This document shows, one piece after another, positions 25,770 through 34,777 of a stretch of 64,000 nucleotides of DNA. The position numbers and the translations under genes are program-made. How positions within the stretch are numbered: the first letter of the stretch is position 1; each line of letters begins with the position of its first letter. The stretch is from Mycolicibacillus koreensis. GTDB lineage: Bacteria; Actinomycetota; Actinomycetes; Mycobacteriales; Mycobacteriaceae. The notes beneath the pieces were generated by a model, which saw nothing but the letters and a program-made list of their open reading frames with translations, made no database searches and was not told the DNA's origin. The stretch is taken from NCBI RefSeq assembly GCF_002104795.1, contig NZ_NCXO01000008.1, forward strand, positions 1 through 64,000. The letters run 5' to 3'.

Positions 25770-26693
25770 TCACTCACCGGAAACGTCACCCCACTCGATG
25801 GGGGAGTCGATTCCATCGACCAGCCACACGTTGTTGTCACTCAGCGAGACGCGCAGTGCAAGGTCCATGATCGACCAGGTCTTGATCGACGCTGAGGCTT
25901 TGACACGCACGAGCGCCTTCACCTGTGTCCCCGGCGCGGCCTTGTCGACCTGTGGGCTTCCTTCGGCCAGTTTGATCGACTCGATCTCTACCTCGCTGTA
26001 GGGGGTGTCGGCGATGGCCGACCCCCGGAAGCTCGACGACACGAACCGGCCCAACGATGTCGAATCCGCGCTCGACGTGAGGTACGCGGCAGCGAACTGT
26101 TTCAGCGAGTTGTACAGCGCGGACTTCTCGCCCACGCCCACGGTGTAGGCACTGGCCACCTTGTACGGGACCGTGTCGACGTTGACGATCGACGGCCACA
26201 TCAGCAGCTGATAGTTGTGGTCGCGGTCGATCACCGTGACCGCGTATCGGTTGATCTGTGCCGCACCGGTGCCGGGGGCGACGAACGTGACCGCGAAAGT
26301 CACCCGCCATTGCGCCGCGTCGAAACCCTGCCAGCGCTCGATGTCGGACGGGTCGATGGAGCGCACCTCGAACGGAACTTCGGACAGTTCGATCGACTTC
26401 GCCGCCGACGAACGATTCAACAGCGGCTTGGACGACGAGGAGGTTCCACCCATCCACAGCAGCAGCGAATAGCGGGCAAAGTTCTGTACTCGCGTCGTGT
26501 CGGTGATCGCCTCGTAGGTGTCCACCGGCTTGGGGATGTTGCTGATCGCCTTGGCCATGATCATCAACGAGAACAGCGACACCACCAGAGACAGTGGTGC
26601 AGCCACCAGTGCCAGAGTCACCGCACGCTCGCGCGCCTTCGGCTTCCAGTTGGACAGTCTCGACATCTCTTTGGTGCGTTTGATCCAGCCCAT
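25770..26693 (-). CDS. TcpC/VirB8-like conjugation protein
   Basis: 307 residues starting MGWIKRTKEMSRLSNWKPKARERAV. A short basic cytoplasmic start is followed by one membrane helix (LALVAAPLSLVVSLFSLMIMA). A long extracytoplasmic part is consistent with two NTF2-like domains (WRVTFAVTFVAPGTGAAQINRYAVTVIDRD and VEIESIKLAEGS...VKALVRVKAS). This matches TcpC of pCW3-type transfer systems and the VirB8 group, a core channel component. It is divergent from the acidic discoidin-domain protein gene. Confidence 0.75.
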   Translation of the reverse strand: MGWIKRTKEMSRLSNWKPKARERAVTLALVAAPLSLVVSLFSLMIMAKAISNIPKPVDTYEAITDTTRVQNFARYSLLLWMGGTSSSSKPLLNRSSAAKSIELSEVPFEVRSIDPSDIERWQGFDAAQWRVTFAVTFVAPGTGAAQINRYAVTVIDRDHNYQLLMWPSIVNVDTVPYKVASAYTVGVGEKSALYNSLKQFAAAYLTSSADSTSLGRFVSSSFRGSAIADTPYSEVEIESIKLAEGSPQVDKAAPGTQVKALVRVKASASIKTWSIMDLALRVSLSDNNVWLVDGIDSPIEWGDVSGE

Positions 26694-26815
26694 CTGACTG
26701 CGCTCCTTCGTTACTGCGTCCGCGCCGCGCACCCTCGGCGGGCAGGCGGTGGCCGTACGGTATCGGCGACCGCCGCCGAGGCATGTGCACGGCGCGTACC
26801 AGGGAAGGGGCCGAC

Positions 26816-28438
26816 GTGGGCGTAATGGAGGCTCTGCTCAATGCGCAACGGCGTCCTGAAAGTGAGGCCGCCAGGCTGGCCGACGCGATCGCCAAGCAGC
26901 TCGACGTCGACCACGGCGGCGGCCCCGATTCCACCGCGGCGGCAATTTCGGCCGCAGTGAACGAGTCATGTGACCAGATCAACCAGGACATCGCGTTCGA
27001 GAAGCTGCCACCCAAACAGGTGTCGAACGCCGCGATGGAGTCCTTCGGCGACGAAGCTACCGGCGACGAACACATCGCCGACGCGGTCCACGACATCGCC
27101 GCCCCGCTCGGCGCTGACGCCCACTACCGGCTTGACGACATCGACGACGACGAGAGCACCGCGGTGGGCGACGACAGCGAGTCGCCCGCCCCCGAAGAAG
27201 AAGGTGCCGACGTTCCGCGGGAGGAATACCCAGCTGGGTGGGCGGACGACACCGAACCAGAACCGGAGCCCAGCGACGACGCGGGGATCGGCGACATCCC
27301 TCCTTCGGATGGCGAACCCGGCGTCGACAGCGGTGACGGCGGCCCCGGCATCAACGTGGGCGACGAGGCTTCCGACGAGGACAGTCTGGCTGATGGTGGG
27401 GGAGCCGGAGCCTACGACGACGAGGCTGCCGACGACTCCGTCGGCGGCGGTGAGCCGTACACAGATCAGGCCGCCGCACCGGTGGTTGCGCCGTCGCCGC
27501 TGGACGCCTACGCCGCGGTCCCCAGCCCCTGGGACGGCCAGGAGGAGCTGCCCATCGACGACAGCGGCACGGACGATGATGCGCAGGAGCCGGATGCGGG
27601 CGATGACGCCGATTCCGACGGCGACACCGACGACGACATCGCCCCCGAAGCGGAAGCGACCGCACCGCCGTCAGATATCGACGCCCCGCTGCCCAGCCCC
27701 GAGGCCGGGTTCAAAGAACGCGCCACCGACACGGTGCGCTCCGTCGTGGGTTGGGTGAAGGACAACCGCAAGAAGGCCACCGTGTACGGCGGCATTGCGA
27801 TCGCGCTGATCCTGGCGATCGGCGGGCTGTTGTCGGCTGTCAACGGAACTCGCGGCCGCCCACCGGTGGCCAAAAACGAGATCGAGACGCAGCCGGGGAT
27901 CGACAACGCCGAAAAGTCTCCGGACCTCAAGACCCTCATCCCCGAAGAAGTCTCCGCCAGTTGCGGGAACCAGAGTGACGCGGTGGGGCCGTTCAGCTCG
28001 AACAAGACCCGCGCCTGGGTCTGCGCCCGCATCAACGGGCTCGACCTCAACGTGCTCAACATCATCTTCGCCTCACCGGTGGTGATCGAGAAAATCTGCA
28101 TCGTCCCCGGCTGGGACTACGTCGCCCCCGACGGTCGCGACGAGTGGGCGCGTCACCGGCTGCTCGCCTCGGTGTCGTGGCGCATGGGCGGAAAGGTGTA
28201 CCCGCAGAAGATCACACCCACACGCCCCGGTGTCTGCAAGGACTTCCCGTCGGTCATCACCAAGGAGATGTCGATGACCGTCACCGCGAGCGTGCGGCCC
28301 ACGGTGGGTGAGTCCAAGAAGCACAGCAACATCGGCGACAAGGGCGACGACGACATCGACATGGAGAAGGTCGACGAGACCACCGCGGTGGGTTCCATCA
28401 TCATCAAGGGCCACCCTGTGAACCCCGCGGGAGGCTGA
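26816..28438 (+). CDS. Acidic membrane-anchored protein with C-terminal discoidin-like domain
   Basis: 540 residues from a GTG six bases after GGAAGGGG; an ATG three codons later is possible. Residues about 90-300 are extremely acidic and low-complexity (repeated Asp, Glu, Pro, Gly). A basic stretch and one membrane helix (VYGGIAIALILAIGGLLSAV) follow at about 325. The exported end (NKTRAWVCARINGLDLNVLNIIF...VIEKICIVPGWDYV...RHRLLASVSWRM) fits the F5/8-type C (NADase-type glycan-binding) fold. An envelope or surface-binding role in transfer or secretion is inferred. It is followed closely by a small membrane gene and the EccA-like gene. Confidence 0.7.
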   Translation: MGVMEALLNAQRRPESEAARLADAIAKQLDVDHGGGPDSTAAAISAAVNESCDQINQDIAFEKLPPKQVSNAAMESFGDEATGDEHIADAVHDIAAPLGADAHYRLDDIDDDESTAVGDDSESPAPEEEGADVPREEYPAGWADDTEPEPEPSDDAGIGDIPPSDGEPGVDSGDGGPGINVGDEASDEDSLADGGGAGAYDDEAADDSVGGGEPYTDQAAAPVVAPSPLDAYAAVPSPWDGQEELPIDDSGTDDDAQEPDAGDDADSDGDTDDDIAPEAEATAPPSDIDAPLPSPEAGFKERATDTVRSVVGWVKDNRKKATVYGGIAIALILAIGGLLSAVNGTRGRPPVAKNEIETQPGIDNAEKSPDLKTLIPEEVSASCGNQSDAVGPFSSNKTRAWVCARINGLDLNVLNIIFASPVVIEKICIVPGWDYVAPDGRDEWARHRLLASVSWRMGGKVYPQKITPTRPGVCKDFPSVITKEMSMTVTASVRPTVGESKKHSNIGDKGDDDIDMEKVDETTAVGSIIIKGHPVNPAGG

Positions 28439-28440
28439 CC

Positions 28441-28638
28441 GTGCTGGCACGTCTTCTGTGGCGAGTCGTCACCCCGCGGCAGCTGCGCCGGGCCGCACTG
28501 GTGGTGCTGCTGGTGTGGCTCGGATTCGACTACCTGCACAGCAACGGCACCATCGACCAACTGCGCGAAGACCTGCCCAGCCAGGTCAAAGTCACCTTCC
28601 CCAGCCACATCCCGCAGAGCTACCCCAACTACCGCTGA
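28441..28638 (+). CDS. Small single-helix membrane protein
   Basis: 65 residues from a GTG two bases after the preceding stop. A basic N-terminus, one membrane helix (AALVVLLVWLGFDYL) and a short exported tail ending HIPQSYPNYR are visible. Tight spacing links it to the discoidin-domain gene. Function unknown. Confidence 0.6.
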   Translation: MLARLLWRVVTPRQLRRAALVVLLVWLGFDYLHSNGTIDQLREDLPSQVKVTFPSHIPQSYPNYR

Positions 28639-28721
28639 GGCGCGCCCCGCACCGCGGCCGCGCCAGCCCGGCCGCACCATGGGGCAGTCACCCTGCATAC
28701 GATGAGAAGGGATCGGAAGCT

Positions 28722-30563
28722 GTGATCATTCCGCAGGCCAGCGAATGCCTCCGCATGGCTGTTCAGGCCATCCACCACAACAACCACGCCGCCGCGGAAC
28801 GCGAGTTCGACTTCGGCCGCGAGGAGTGGCCCGACCAATGCGACCTGCACCGCGCTGCGGCCCTGTCACGGCAGATGAAAACAGGGGAGACCACCCCGTT
28901 CGACCTGATCAAAGACATCCGCGACTCGTTGAAGAATTTCGACGAAATGGTCAGTGGAGTGCCGCTCGTGGCCGACGGCCAGACGTTCCAGGGTGACGTC
29001 GAGAAGACGTTCACCACCAACTGGACCCTGCCGCTCATCCCGATCGTGTTAAACCTGCTAACCCGCGGCTGCGTGCGAGCGGCGTACGCGGCGTCGCTGA
29101 TCGAGCAGGGTCACTTCGACGAGGCGTACACCGAGCTGGACATGGCCGACCGTGAGCGGGTGGTGGTCCCAGAGAACAAAGGCACCACCGACAAGACCAT
29201 CGCCGCGGTCAGGACACTGCTGTACTTCCGCACCAGCCGCTGGGAAGACCTGCTCACCGCCACGCAGCCGCTGTCGAAACCCGCCAGTACCGACGATTTC
29301 GAGCAGATTTGCTCGGCGCTGGGGAACGCGATGGCCGGTACGGCTCTGGCCCACATCGGCTCTCACAGCGCGGGCCAGGAGAAGCTGCGCTACGCCATCG
29401 AGATGAACTACTCGCAGGTCTCGGCGTGGGCCTCACTGCAGCTGGGGCTGTCCCTGCGTGCCGAGGGCAACGAGGAGGACGCGCAGACGGCGCTGGCCAA
29501 GGGGATGCAATATGCCCTGCTGCCCGAGATCAACGACGCGGTGCGCGACAAGAGCATCACCATGCGAGTCAGCGCGCCGGGCGTGACGGCCGCGCGCACC
29601 AGCTTCTGGGACGTGACAACGGAGCCCGACGTGGCCGATTTCCAGCGCCAGGCATCCCAGGACGACCGCAAGGCCGTGCTGGACGAGGCCATGGTGCACC
29701 TGGAAGACATCGACGGCATGGACGCCATCAAGGCCAAGATGCGTCAGCTCAGCGCGGCCATCATCTTCGAGAACGAGCAGCGCCGCCGCGGCATGAAGGT
29801 GTCGCCGAAGACCCGCCACCTGATCTTCAAAGGGCCGCCGGGAACCGGCAAGACGACCATCGCCAACCTGATCGTGGAGCTGTACTACGGCCTCGGTGTC
29901 ATCCGCTCGCACAACCTGGTGCACGCCAACCGCGCCAAGCTGATCGGGTCGTTCGAGGGCGAGTCGGCCAAGAAGACGATGGCCAAGCTCAAAGAGGCCC
30001 GCGGCGGGGTGTTGTTCATCGACGAGGCGTACGAGCTGGTTCAGGAACGCAGCGGCCAGTCCGACCCCTACGGCTCCGAGGCGTTGACCACGCTGCTGGA
30101 GTACATGGACAACCATCGCGACGACATGGTGCTGATCATCGCCGGATACGAGGCCCCGATCGAGCGGTTCCTCGGGGAGAACCCCGGATTCAAGTCCCGG
30201 TTCGCCGACTCGATCTCGTTCAACACCTACACCGGCGACGAGATGTGGCGCATCCTCAACGGCATGGCCGCCAAAGAGGGGCGCACCATCGACCAGTCGA
30301 TCGAGGACAAGTTCAAGCAGATCATCGACATCATGTGGGACACCGACCAGTCCGGGAAGCGGGTTCTCGACGTGGCCGGTAACGGCCGCTTCGCCCGCAA
30401 CGTGTTCGAGCAGGCCCAGGACGCCGCCTCGCAACGGATGATGAGCGGTGACGTGGACATGTCCTCGCTGTCCGACGAGCAGTTCATGGCACTGACCGCC
30501 GAAGACGTTCTCGGCACGATGGGCACCATCCTGCAGGGGTTCGGCTTCACCAACGTCGTCTGA
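28722..30563 (+). CDS. EccA-like AAA+ ATPase (type VII secretion, CbbX/CfxQ family)
   Basis: 613 residues from a GTG, close to the ~575 of known EccA proteins. The first ~310 residues are helical and TPR-like. The rest is an AAA+ module: GPPGTGKTTI Walker A at about 370, GGVLFIDEAYEL Walker B at about 430, a sensor region MVLIIAGYEAPI, and an arginine-finger segment NPGFKSRF. In ESX systems EccA is a cytosolic ATPase that handles Esp/PE/PPE substrates. No EccB, C, D, E or mycosin gene is in the window, so here it sits with type IV-like genes instead. Confidence 0.85.
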   Translation: MIIPQASECLRMAVQAIHHNNHAAAEREFDFGREEWPDQCDLHRAAALSRQMKTGETTPFDLIKDIRDSLKNFDEMVSGVPLVADGQTFQGDVEKTFTTNWTLPLIPIVLNLLTRGCVRAAYAASLIEQGHFDEAYTELDMADRERVVVPENKGTTDKTIAAVRTLLYFRTSRWEDLLTATQPLSKPASTDDFEQICSALGNAMAGTALAHIGSHSAGQEKLRYAIEMNYSQVSAWASLQLGLSLRAEGNEEDAQTALAKGMQYALLPEINDAVRDKSITMRVSAPGVTAARTSFWDVTTEPDVADFQRQASQDDRKAVLDEAMVHLEDIDGMDAIKAKMRQLSAAIIFENEQRRRGMKVSPKTRHLIFKGPPGTGKTTIANLIVELYYGLGVIRSHNLVHANRAKLIGSFEGESAKKTMAKLKEARGGVLFIDEAYELVQERSGQSDPYGSEALTTLLEYMDNHRDDMVLIIAGYEAPIERFLGENPGFKSRFADSISFNTYTGDEMWRILNGMAAKEGRTIDQSIEDKFKQIIDIMWDTDQSGKRVLDVAGNGRFARNVFEQAQDAASQRMMSGDVDMSSLSDEQFMALTAEDVLGTMGTILQGFGFTNVV

Positions 30564-30573
30564 CCCGTGCGCA

Positions 30574-30617
30574 CGCGAAAGCGGCCCCGTCCCTCACCTG
30601 GCGGGGCCGCTTTCGCG
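30574..30617. terminator. Long bidirectional terminator
   Basis: Perfect 16-bp arms CGCGAAAGCGGCCCCG and its complement around a 12-base loop. It separates the EccA-like gene from a convergent gene and can fold on both strands. The stem contains AAA/TTT at its base in place of a separate T-run. Confidence 0.8.
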
Positions 30618-30628
30618 TCGGCACCGCG

Positions 30629-31051
30629 CTACAGCGTGCCGCCGGAGGCAAGCTGCGCTGCGGCCTGCTCTGATTCCTCGTCGGTGGCGTCGTCGATGAA
30701 CTGCTCCCACAGCCCGAGCATCTGCTCGTCGAACTGTTCCTCGCGCCTGTCCGCGGGCATGACCCGACCGTCGGCCACGGCGTAGCTGGTCGCCTCGACC
30801 AGCTCGAACACCTCACGAATCTCGTCGGAGCGCAGCTCGCTGTCAGGCTCCTGTTCCAGCTCCGGGTGCAGGATTCCGCGCTGCGTGCAGACCTCGATCA
30901 CCGCGTCGGAGACGTCGGCGGCGGACTCGCTGCGCAGCACAGCGGACACTTCGTCGAAGAAGCCCTCGGGCACCGTCAGCGCTGGCGTATCCGGTGGATT
31001 CGCCGGTGGGTCCGTCTGTGAGGCTGTTGCAGTGTCGATGTGATCTGACAC
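30629..31051 (-). CDS. Acidic hypothetical protein
   Basis: 140 residues from a GTG preceded by AAGGAAGGAAGG. A Thr/Pro-rich first 35 residues are followed by an acidic helical body (VFELVEATSYAV...LGLWEQFIDDATDEESEQAAAQ). No motif was recognised. It lies downstream of the large ART-like gene on the same strand. Confidence 0.55.
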   Translation of the reverse strand: MSDHIDTATASQTDPPANPPDTPALTVPEGFFDEVSAVLRSESAADVSDAVIEVCTQRGILHPELEQEPDSELRSDEIREVFELVEATSYAVADGRVMPADRREEQFDEQMLGLWEQFIDDATDEESEQAAAQLASGGTL

Positions 31052-31170
31052 AATGAGCCTTCCTTCCTTGTGTTGCGGCGGCTGTGTCGGCAGCCGATGA
31101 ATCGACGCTAAGGCCACGGGAAGCCGATGCGGTCTCAGCGGCGACGACACGCCGACGCAGTCGCCGCCTC

Positions 31171-33171
31171 CTATTGCGCGACGCTGGCGGCCAGAACCTG
31201 ATCGGCAACGGCGTTGACTTCCACCGTCCCGTCGTCGGCCACCGTCGCCGACTCCACGCGGAACGTGGTGCCGGTGTCGATCACGTCGCCTCCGGTGATG
31301 GGCATCGCGTCGCCGGTGAAGTAGCGCACTCGCACCCGGCCCTTGCCGCTGCCCGAGACCCCGTCGCGGCGGCCGAGCACATACCCGCGGGTGGTGAACG
31401 CCCCGCCGGTGGGGAACACGTCGCGGATGAAGTCGGCCTCCCGGCCGCGGTAGCTGGCCGGAACCGTCTGGGTGGCGGTCACCACCCGCGGTGTGACGTC
31501 GCGGTTAACCATGCGGTAGACGTCAAAGGCCGACGCCATCTTCGCGCTGGCCACCAGAACCTCGGCGTCGCACAGCTCCGGGTTTCGCCCACGCTGGGCG
31601 ATCTGGTTGGCCGCCATCACCATGCGCACGCCACCGCTGCGCACATCGGCGTGCTCAGGTGAAAGCGCCTTTCCCGGCGGCTCGGGAGACACCGACTCGG
31701 TGGAAGTCCAATCCACCATCACCTGCGCGCCGGGGTAGTCGCTGGCGACCGTGTTAGCGCGGTGACGGACCCGAAACCCGGCCCGCGCGGCGGCGTCACG
31801 GTCCTCGGCGGGCACATCACCCGCGTACCGCTTCAACGTCGCCTCCTGGGCTCGGGCGACGCGAATCTCATCGGGAACCTTGGCGTCGAGGAACTCCTTG
31901 CGCGCCGCTGTGGCGTAGCGCATGTGGCGCGACAGGTCGAACCCCTCGATGCGGGCGGTGGTCGCCTCGGCGTCGGCACCGTGGCGTGAGCTATGCGGAC
32001 GCGACGCCAGCGCCGAGGCGGTGTGGGCGCGGGCCTTGCCGGGAAGCTGGTGGACCACTCCGGCCGACGACGCGGACTGGCCCATCACGGTGTCGCCGTA
32101 GAAGGTGCGCTCGATGACGCGCCGACGCGCGGCCAGGCGCATCGACTGTGCCCGCGGGCTCTTGCCCACCATCATCGACTGCACCGCGGCGTTGACGCCC
32201 GAGGCGCTGCGGTCGGCGGGCACCTCGGTCAACGAGTCGAAGTCCACCGCGGGAATGCGGCCCACCACGTCAGCGATGCGGGCGTCGGCGGAAACCGGCA
32301 TCCGCAGCCCGTCCACCAGGACCGCGGGGCCGCCGGACCCGCTGACCAACGTGACTCCGTCGGCGATCTCGACCCCGGCGGTCGGATCGGAGCCTTGGAG
32401 CCCGGCCTGGGTCAGCACCGCGGACACGTCGACGGGGCGCACACTCTCGGCGCTGAGCCGCTCGACCAGCGGCGACACCGCCCGTGGGGCGGCGGCCACC
32501 TGGGCGCGCTCTGTCACGTCCTCGAACAGCTTGTCGCTGATGCGCTGCGAGACGGTGGTCAGCGCAGCCGTCTCGTCCATCGAGTGGCGTGCGTAGAACT
32601 TGCGGGTGCGCTCCGGCAGGTCGGCGAAGGCGGTACCGGCGGGCGGAGCCACCATGGCCCCCGACGCGATGGCGTCGATGCGCGCGCTGATGCGCTCCAG
32701 CTCGTCGGCGGCGGCCAGCGGGTCGCGGATGGCCCCGTTCTCCACCATGTCGCGCTCACACAGCGCCGACGCCAGCTCCACCCGTGACACCGCCTTCGGG
32801 TCGAACTTGCCGCCGTTGAGCCGCAACGCGGCCTCGTTGGATCGCTCGCGCACCTCGCTGAACACGTCGTTGTGCATACCGGGCACTCGCCGCAGCGAAC
32901 CGCTGGGGGAGCGCAGAATCTCCCCGGACACGCCCGGCGTCACCGCCTCCAGACTCACCAGCAGGTTGCTCAACATCGACGGCGACAGGTTCTTCACGGC
33001 AACTGCACTGGCATCGCCGCCGAACAGACGACGCACGTTGCTGCTGGCGGTGCGCATGGTGACGCGGTTCTCCTGGCGGCGTGCAGATGCATCTGCCACC
33101 TGTTGTGCGCTCAGTGTGCAGCGTCGGCACCGACGGTTGGTGTCGGTGAACTGGGCAAGGGATACGCACAT
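31171..33171 (-). CDS. Large protein of unknown function, possible ART-like C-terminus
   Basis: 666 residues from an ATG preceded by GAGGTGG; a later ATG at 33057 is an alternative. CRRC near the start could bind metal. Residues 40-560 are helical and Ala/Arg-rich, with no recognised motif. The last ~110 residues read SYRGREADFIRDVFPTGG, then AFTTRGYVLG, then ITGGDVIDTGTTFRVESA. This resembles the R-S-E layout of ADP-ribosyltransferase folds, but the usual ExE is replaced by GGD, so activity is doubtful. A structural or mobilisation role fits as well. Confidence 0.5.
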   Translation of the reverse strand: MCVSLAQFTDTNRRCRRCTLSAQQVADASARRQENRVTMRTASSNVRRLFGGDASAVAVKNLSPSMLSNLLVSLEAVTPGVSGEILRSPSGSLRRVPGMHNDVFSEVRERSNEAALRLNGGKFDPKAVSRVELASALCERDMVENGAIRDPLAAADELERISARIDAIASGAMVAPPAGTAFADLPERTRKFYARHSMDETAALTTVSQRISDKLFEDVTERAQVAAAPRAVSPLVERLSAESVRPVDVSAVLTQAGLQGSDPTAGVEIADGVTLVSGSGGPAVLVDGLRMPVSADARIADVVGRIPAVDFDSLTEVPADRSASGVNAAVQSMMVGKSPRAQSMRLAARRRVIERTFYGDTVMGQSASSAGVVHQLPGKARAHTASALASRPHSSRHGADAEATTARIEGFDLSRHMRYATAARKEFLDAKVPDEIRVARAQEATLKRYAGDVPAEDRDAAARAGFRVRHRANTVASDYPGAQVMVDWTSTESVSPEPPGKALSPEHADVRSGGVRMVMAANQIAQRGRNPELCDAEVLVASAKMASAFDVYRMVNRDVTPRVVTATQTVPASYRGREADFIRDVFPTGGAFTTRGYVLGRRDGVSGSGKGRVRVRYFTGDAMPITGGDVIDTGTTFRVESATVADDGTVEVNAVADQVLAASVAQ

Positions 33172-33306
33172 GGGCGAAACCACCTCATCTGTCTCGGCAA
33201 CGTGTCACGTCCTTCGACGGTCAGTGTGCCATGCAAAGTGCCGATGCAATTCGAGTTGGTCAACACGCAACGCGTGTCGCCACGCGCCGAGACGCGGGGC
33301 CGATGC

Positions 33307-33540
33307 CTAGAAACAGGCGTCGCAGGTGCAGTGGTTGCGCCCACCGCTGCGGCATGAGGGCGACGCTTGATGGTTGGGCATGATCTGCACCACCGCGGTG
33401 CGGCCCCGGCAGGTCGCGCAGCCCGAATCCCAGAACACCCCGCCGGTGTGCACGTAGCGCACCAGGGGGTGGCCTGCAGCCTCATCGAGGCGCAGATGCG
33501 GCGGCAGTGCGCCGGTCCAGTCCGGCAGCGCCGCCGTCAC
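33307..33540 (-). CDS. Small cysteine-rich protein
   Basis: 77 residues starting MTAALPDWTGALPPHLRLDEAAGHPLVRYVHTGG. GCATCRG, CRSGGRNHC and TCDAC provide several Cys/His ligands for one or two zinc sites. It overlaps the end of the Cas4/RecB-type nuclease gene by four bases, indicating co-translation. Confidence 0.6.
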   Translation of the reverse strand: MTAALPDWTGALPPHLRLDEAAGHPLVRYVHTGGVFWDSGCATCRGRTAVVQIMPNHQASPSCRSGGRNHCTCDACF

Positions 33541-34694
33541 AGCCCCGCCAGGTACGCGGTGACGGCCTCACCGTCGGCGAAGGCCACCATCTCGTCGCTG
33601 GGCTGGCGCAACTCCGGGTGGCTCGCGCAGCGCAGCGCGGTGGATCGCAGCTGGTTGATGCGGGTGGCCATGTGCATCAGCTCCGCGCCGATGGTCAGGT
33701 CGACGCTGTAGATGCGGCAGAACGGAACCGGCGCGTCCTTGGGCACCGAGGCCACCTTGGCGATCACCTTGGAGACCTGCGGCATCTTCTCCCAGCGGCT
33801 GCCATCCCACGACAGCATCATGGTGGCGTTGGCGTACTGGGCCAGCTGTACGGCGATCGCCACCCACGAGAAGTCGATGGACCCCGACGTCTTCAAGTCG
33901 CCCACGCACATCACCCCGTCGGCGTCGACGGTGGCGAAGTCCATCGTGCCCACCATCCCGGTGGCGGGAATGAACACGGTGCGCTCGACCATCCGGCCCA
34001 TGAAGCTCAGCCCGTGCTTGCGCATCGCGGCGAACAGCACTTCGAGATAGCCGCGCAGCTCGTCGGGCACATCGTCCATCGTGATGACGCCCTCGATGAG
34101 GGCCTCCAGATAGGCGTGCAGCTTGGTGCCGAACAGGCTCGCGTCGTCAGTGCCCACGCTGCGGCCAGCCTTGTTGGCCAGCCGGTTGAGCATCTTCTTC
34201 GCCCCGTAGTCCAGCTCGGAGATGTGCTCGGCACCGCCGGTGCTCAACTCGTCGAGGAACTCGGGGTTGCGGGCCAGCCCCAGCACCGTGGCACGCTGCT
34301 TCCAGTCGATGAGCGCGGAGCTGTCGTCGAGCACCTTGGCGTGGGTGGTGGCGCGGGTGAACGTCTCGGTCTGCTTGATGCCGTCGAGACCCGGAACCAC
34401 GTACTGCTTGCGGTCAGAGGTGTATTCCGCCTCCCACTTGCCGGGAATCTTCGGCGGGTCCGGGATCAGCGCGGCGGGCGGCTCGTAGGGCTGACGGGCG
34501 GCCATGCGGCTGGGAGCGGAGTTGATGTGCACCACTTCGGCGGCCGGAGGCGGGGCCGACACCGGGGGAGCGACCGCCACGCGCCCGCGCGGCGGGGCGA
34601 ACCGGCTCACCGACGGCGCAGGTGGTGCCGGAGGGGCGGGCGGCGTCGGGGGCGGTTCGCCGATCATGGCGATGCGCGGTGCGGGGTTGCTCAT
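33537..34694 (-). CDS. PD-(D/E)XK nuclease, Cas4/RecB-like phage type
   Basis: 385 residues. The first ~85 are Pro/Ala-rich. The nuclease core has FGTKLHAYLEALIEG at about 185 (GxxxHxxLE), GMVGTMDFATVDADG at about 245 with the first acidic metal ligand, and VMCVGDLKTSGS at about 260 giving the DxK of the PD-(D/E)XK motif. Similar proteins in mycobacteriophages are called Cas4-family exonucleases and serve recombination. It precedes a RuvC-like resolvase in what is probably a recombination module. There are no cas genes beside it, although a CRISPR array lies 3 kb away. Confidence 0.8.
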   Translation of the reverse strand: MSNPAPRIAMIGEPPPTPPAPPAPPAPSVSRFAPPRGRVAVAPPVSAPPPAAEVVHINSAPSRMAARQPYEPPAALIPDPPKIPGKWEAEYTSDRKQYVVPGLDGIKQTETFTRATTHAKVLDDSSALIDWKQRATVLGLARNPEFLDELSTGGAEHISELDYGAKKMLNRLANKAGRSVGTDDASLFGTKLHAYLEALIEGVITMDDVPDELRGYLEVLFAAMRKHGLSFMGRMVERTVFIPATGMVGTMDFATVDADGVMCVGDLKTSGSIDFSWVAIAVQLAQYANATMMLSWDGSRWEKMPQVSKVIAKVASVPKDAPVPFCRIYSVDLTIGAELMHMATRINQLRSTALRCASHPELRQPSDEMVAFADGEAVTAYLAGL

Positions 34695-34777
34695 GGATGC
34701 AAACCTATCCGCACTCTATGACAGTGCAGTCTGCACAATGGAGACACGCCGAAGCGGCAATGGTGGGTGACGCGCCG

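Noticed and set aside
33537..34694. Cas4-like nuclease as an adaptation partner of the CRISPR array
   Set aside because: The array is type I-E-like, which does not use Cas4, and no cas1 or cas2 is present. The neighbours (RuvC-like resolvase) and phage homologues fit recombination better.
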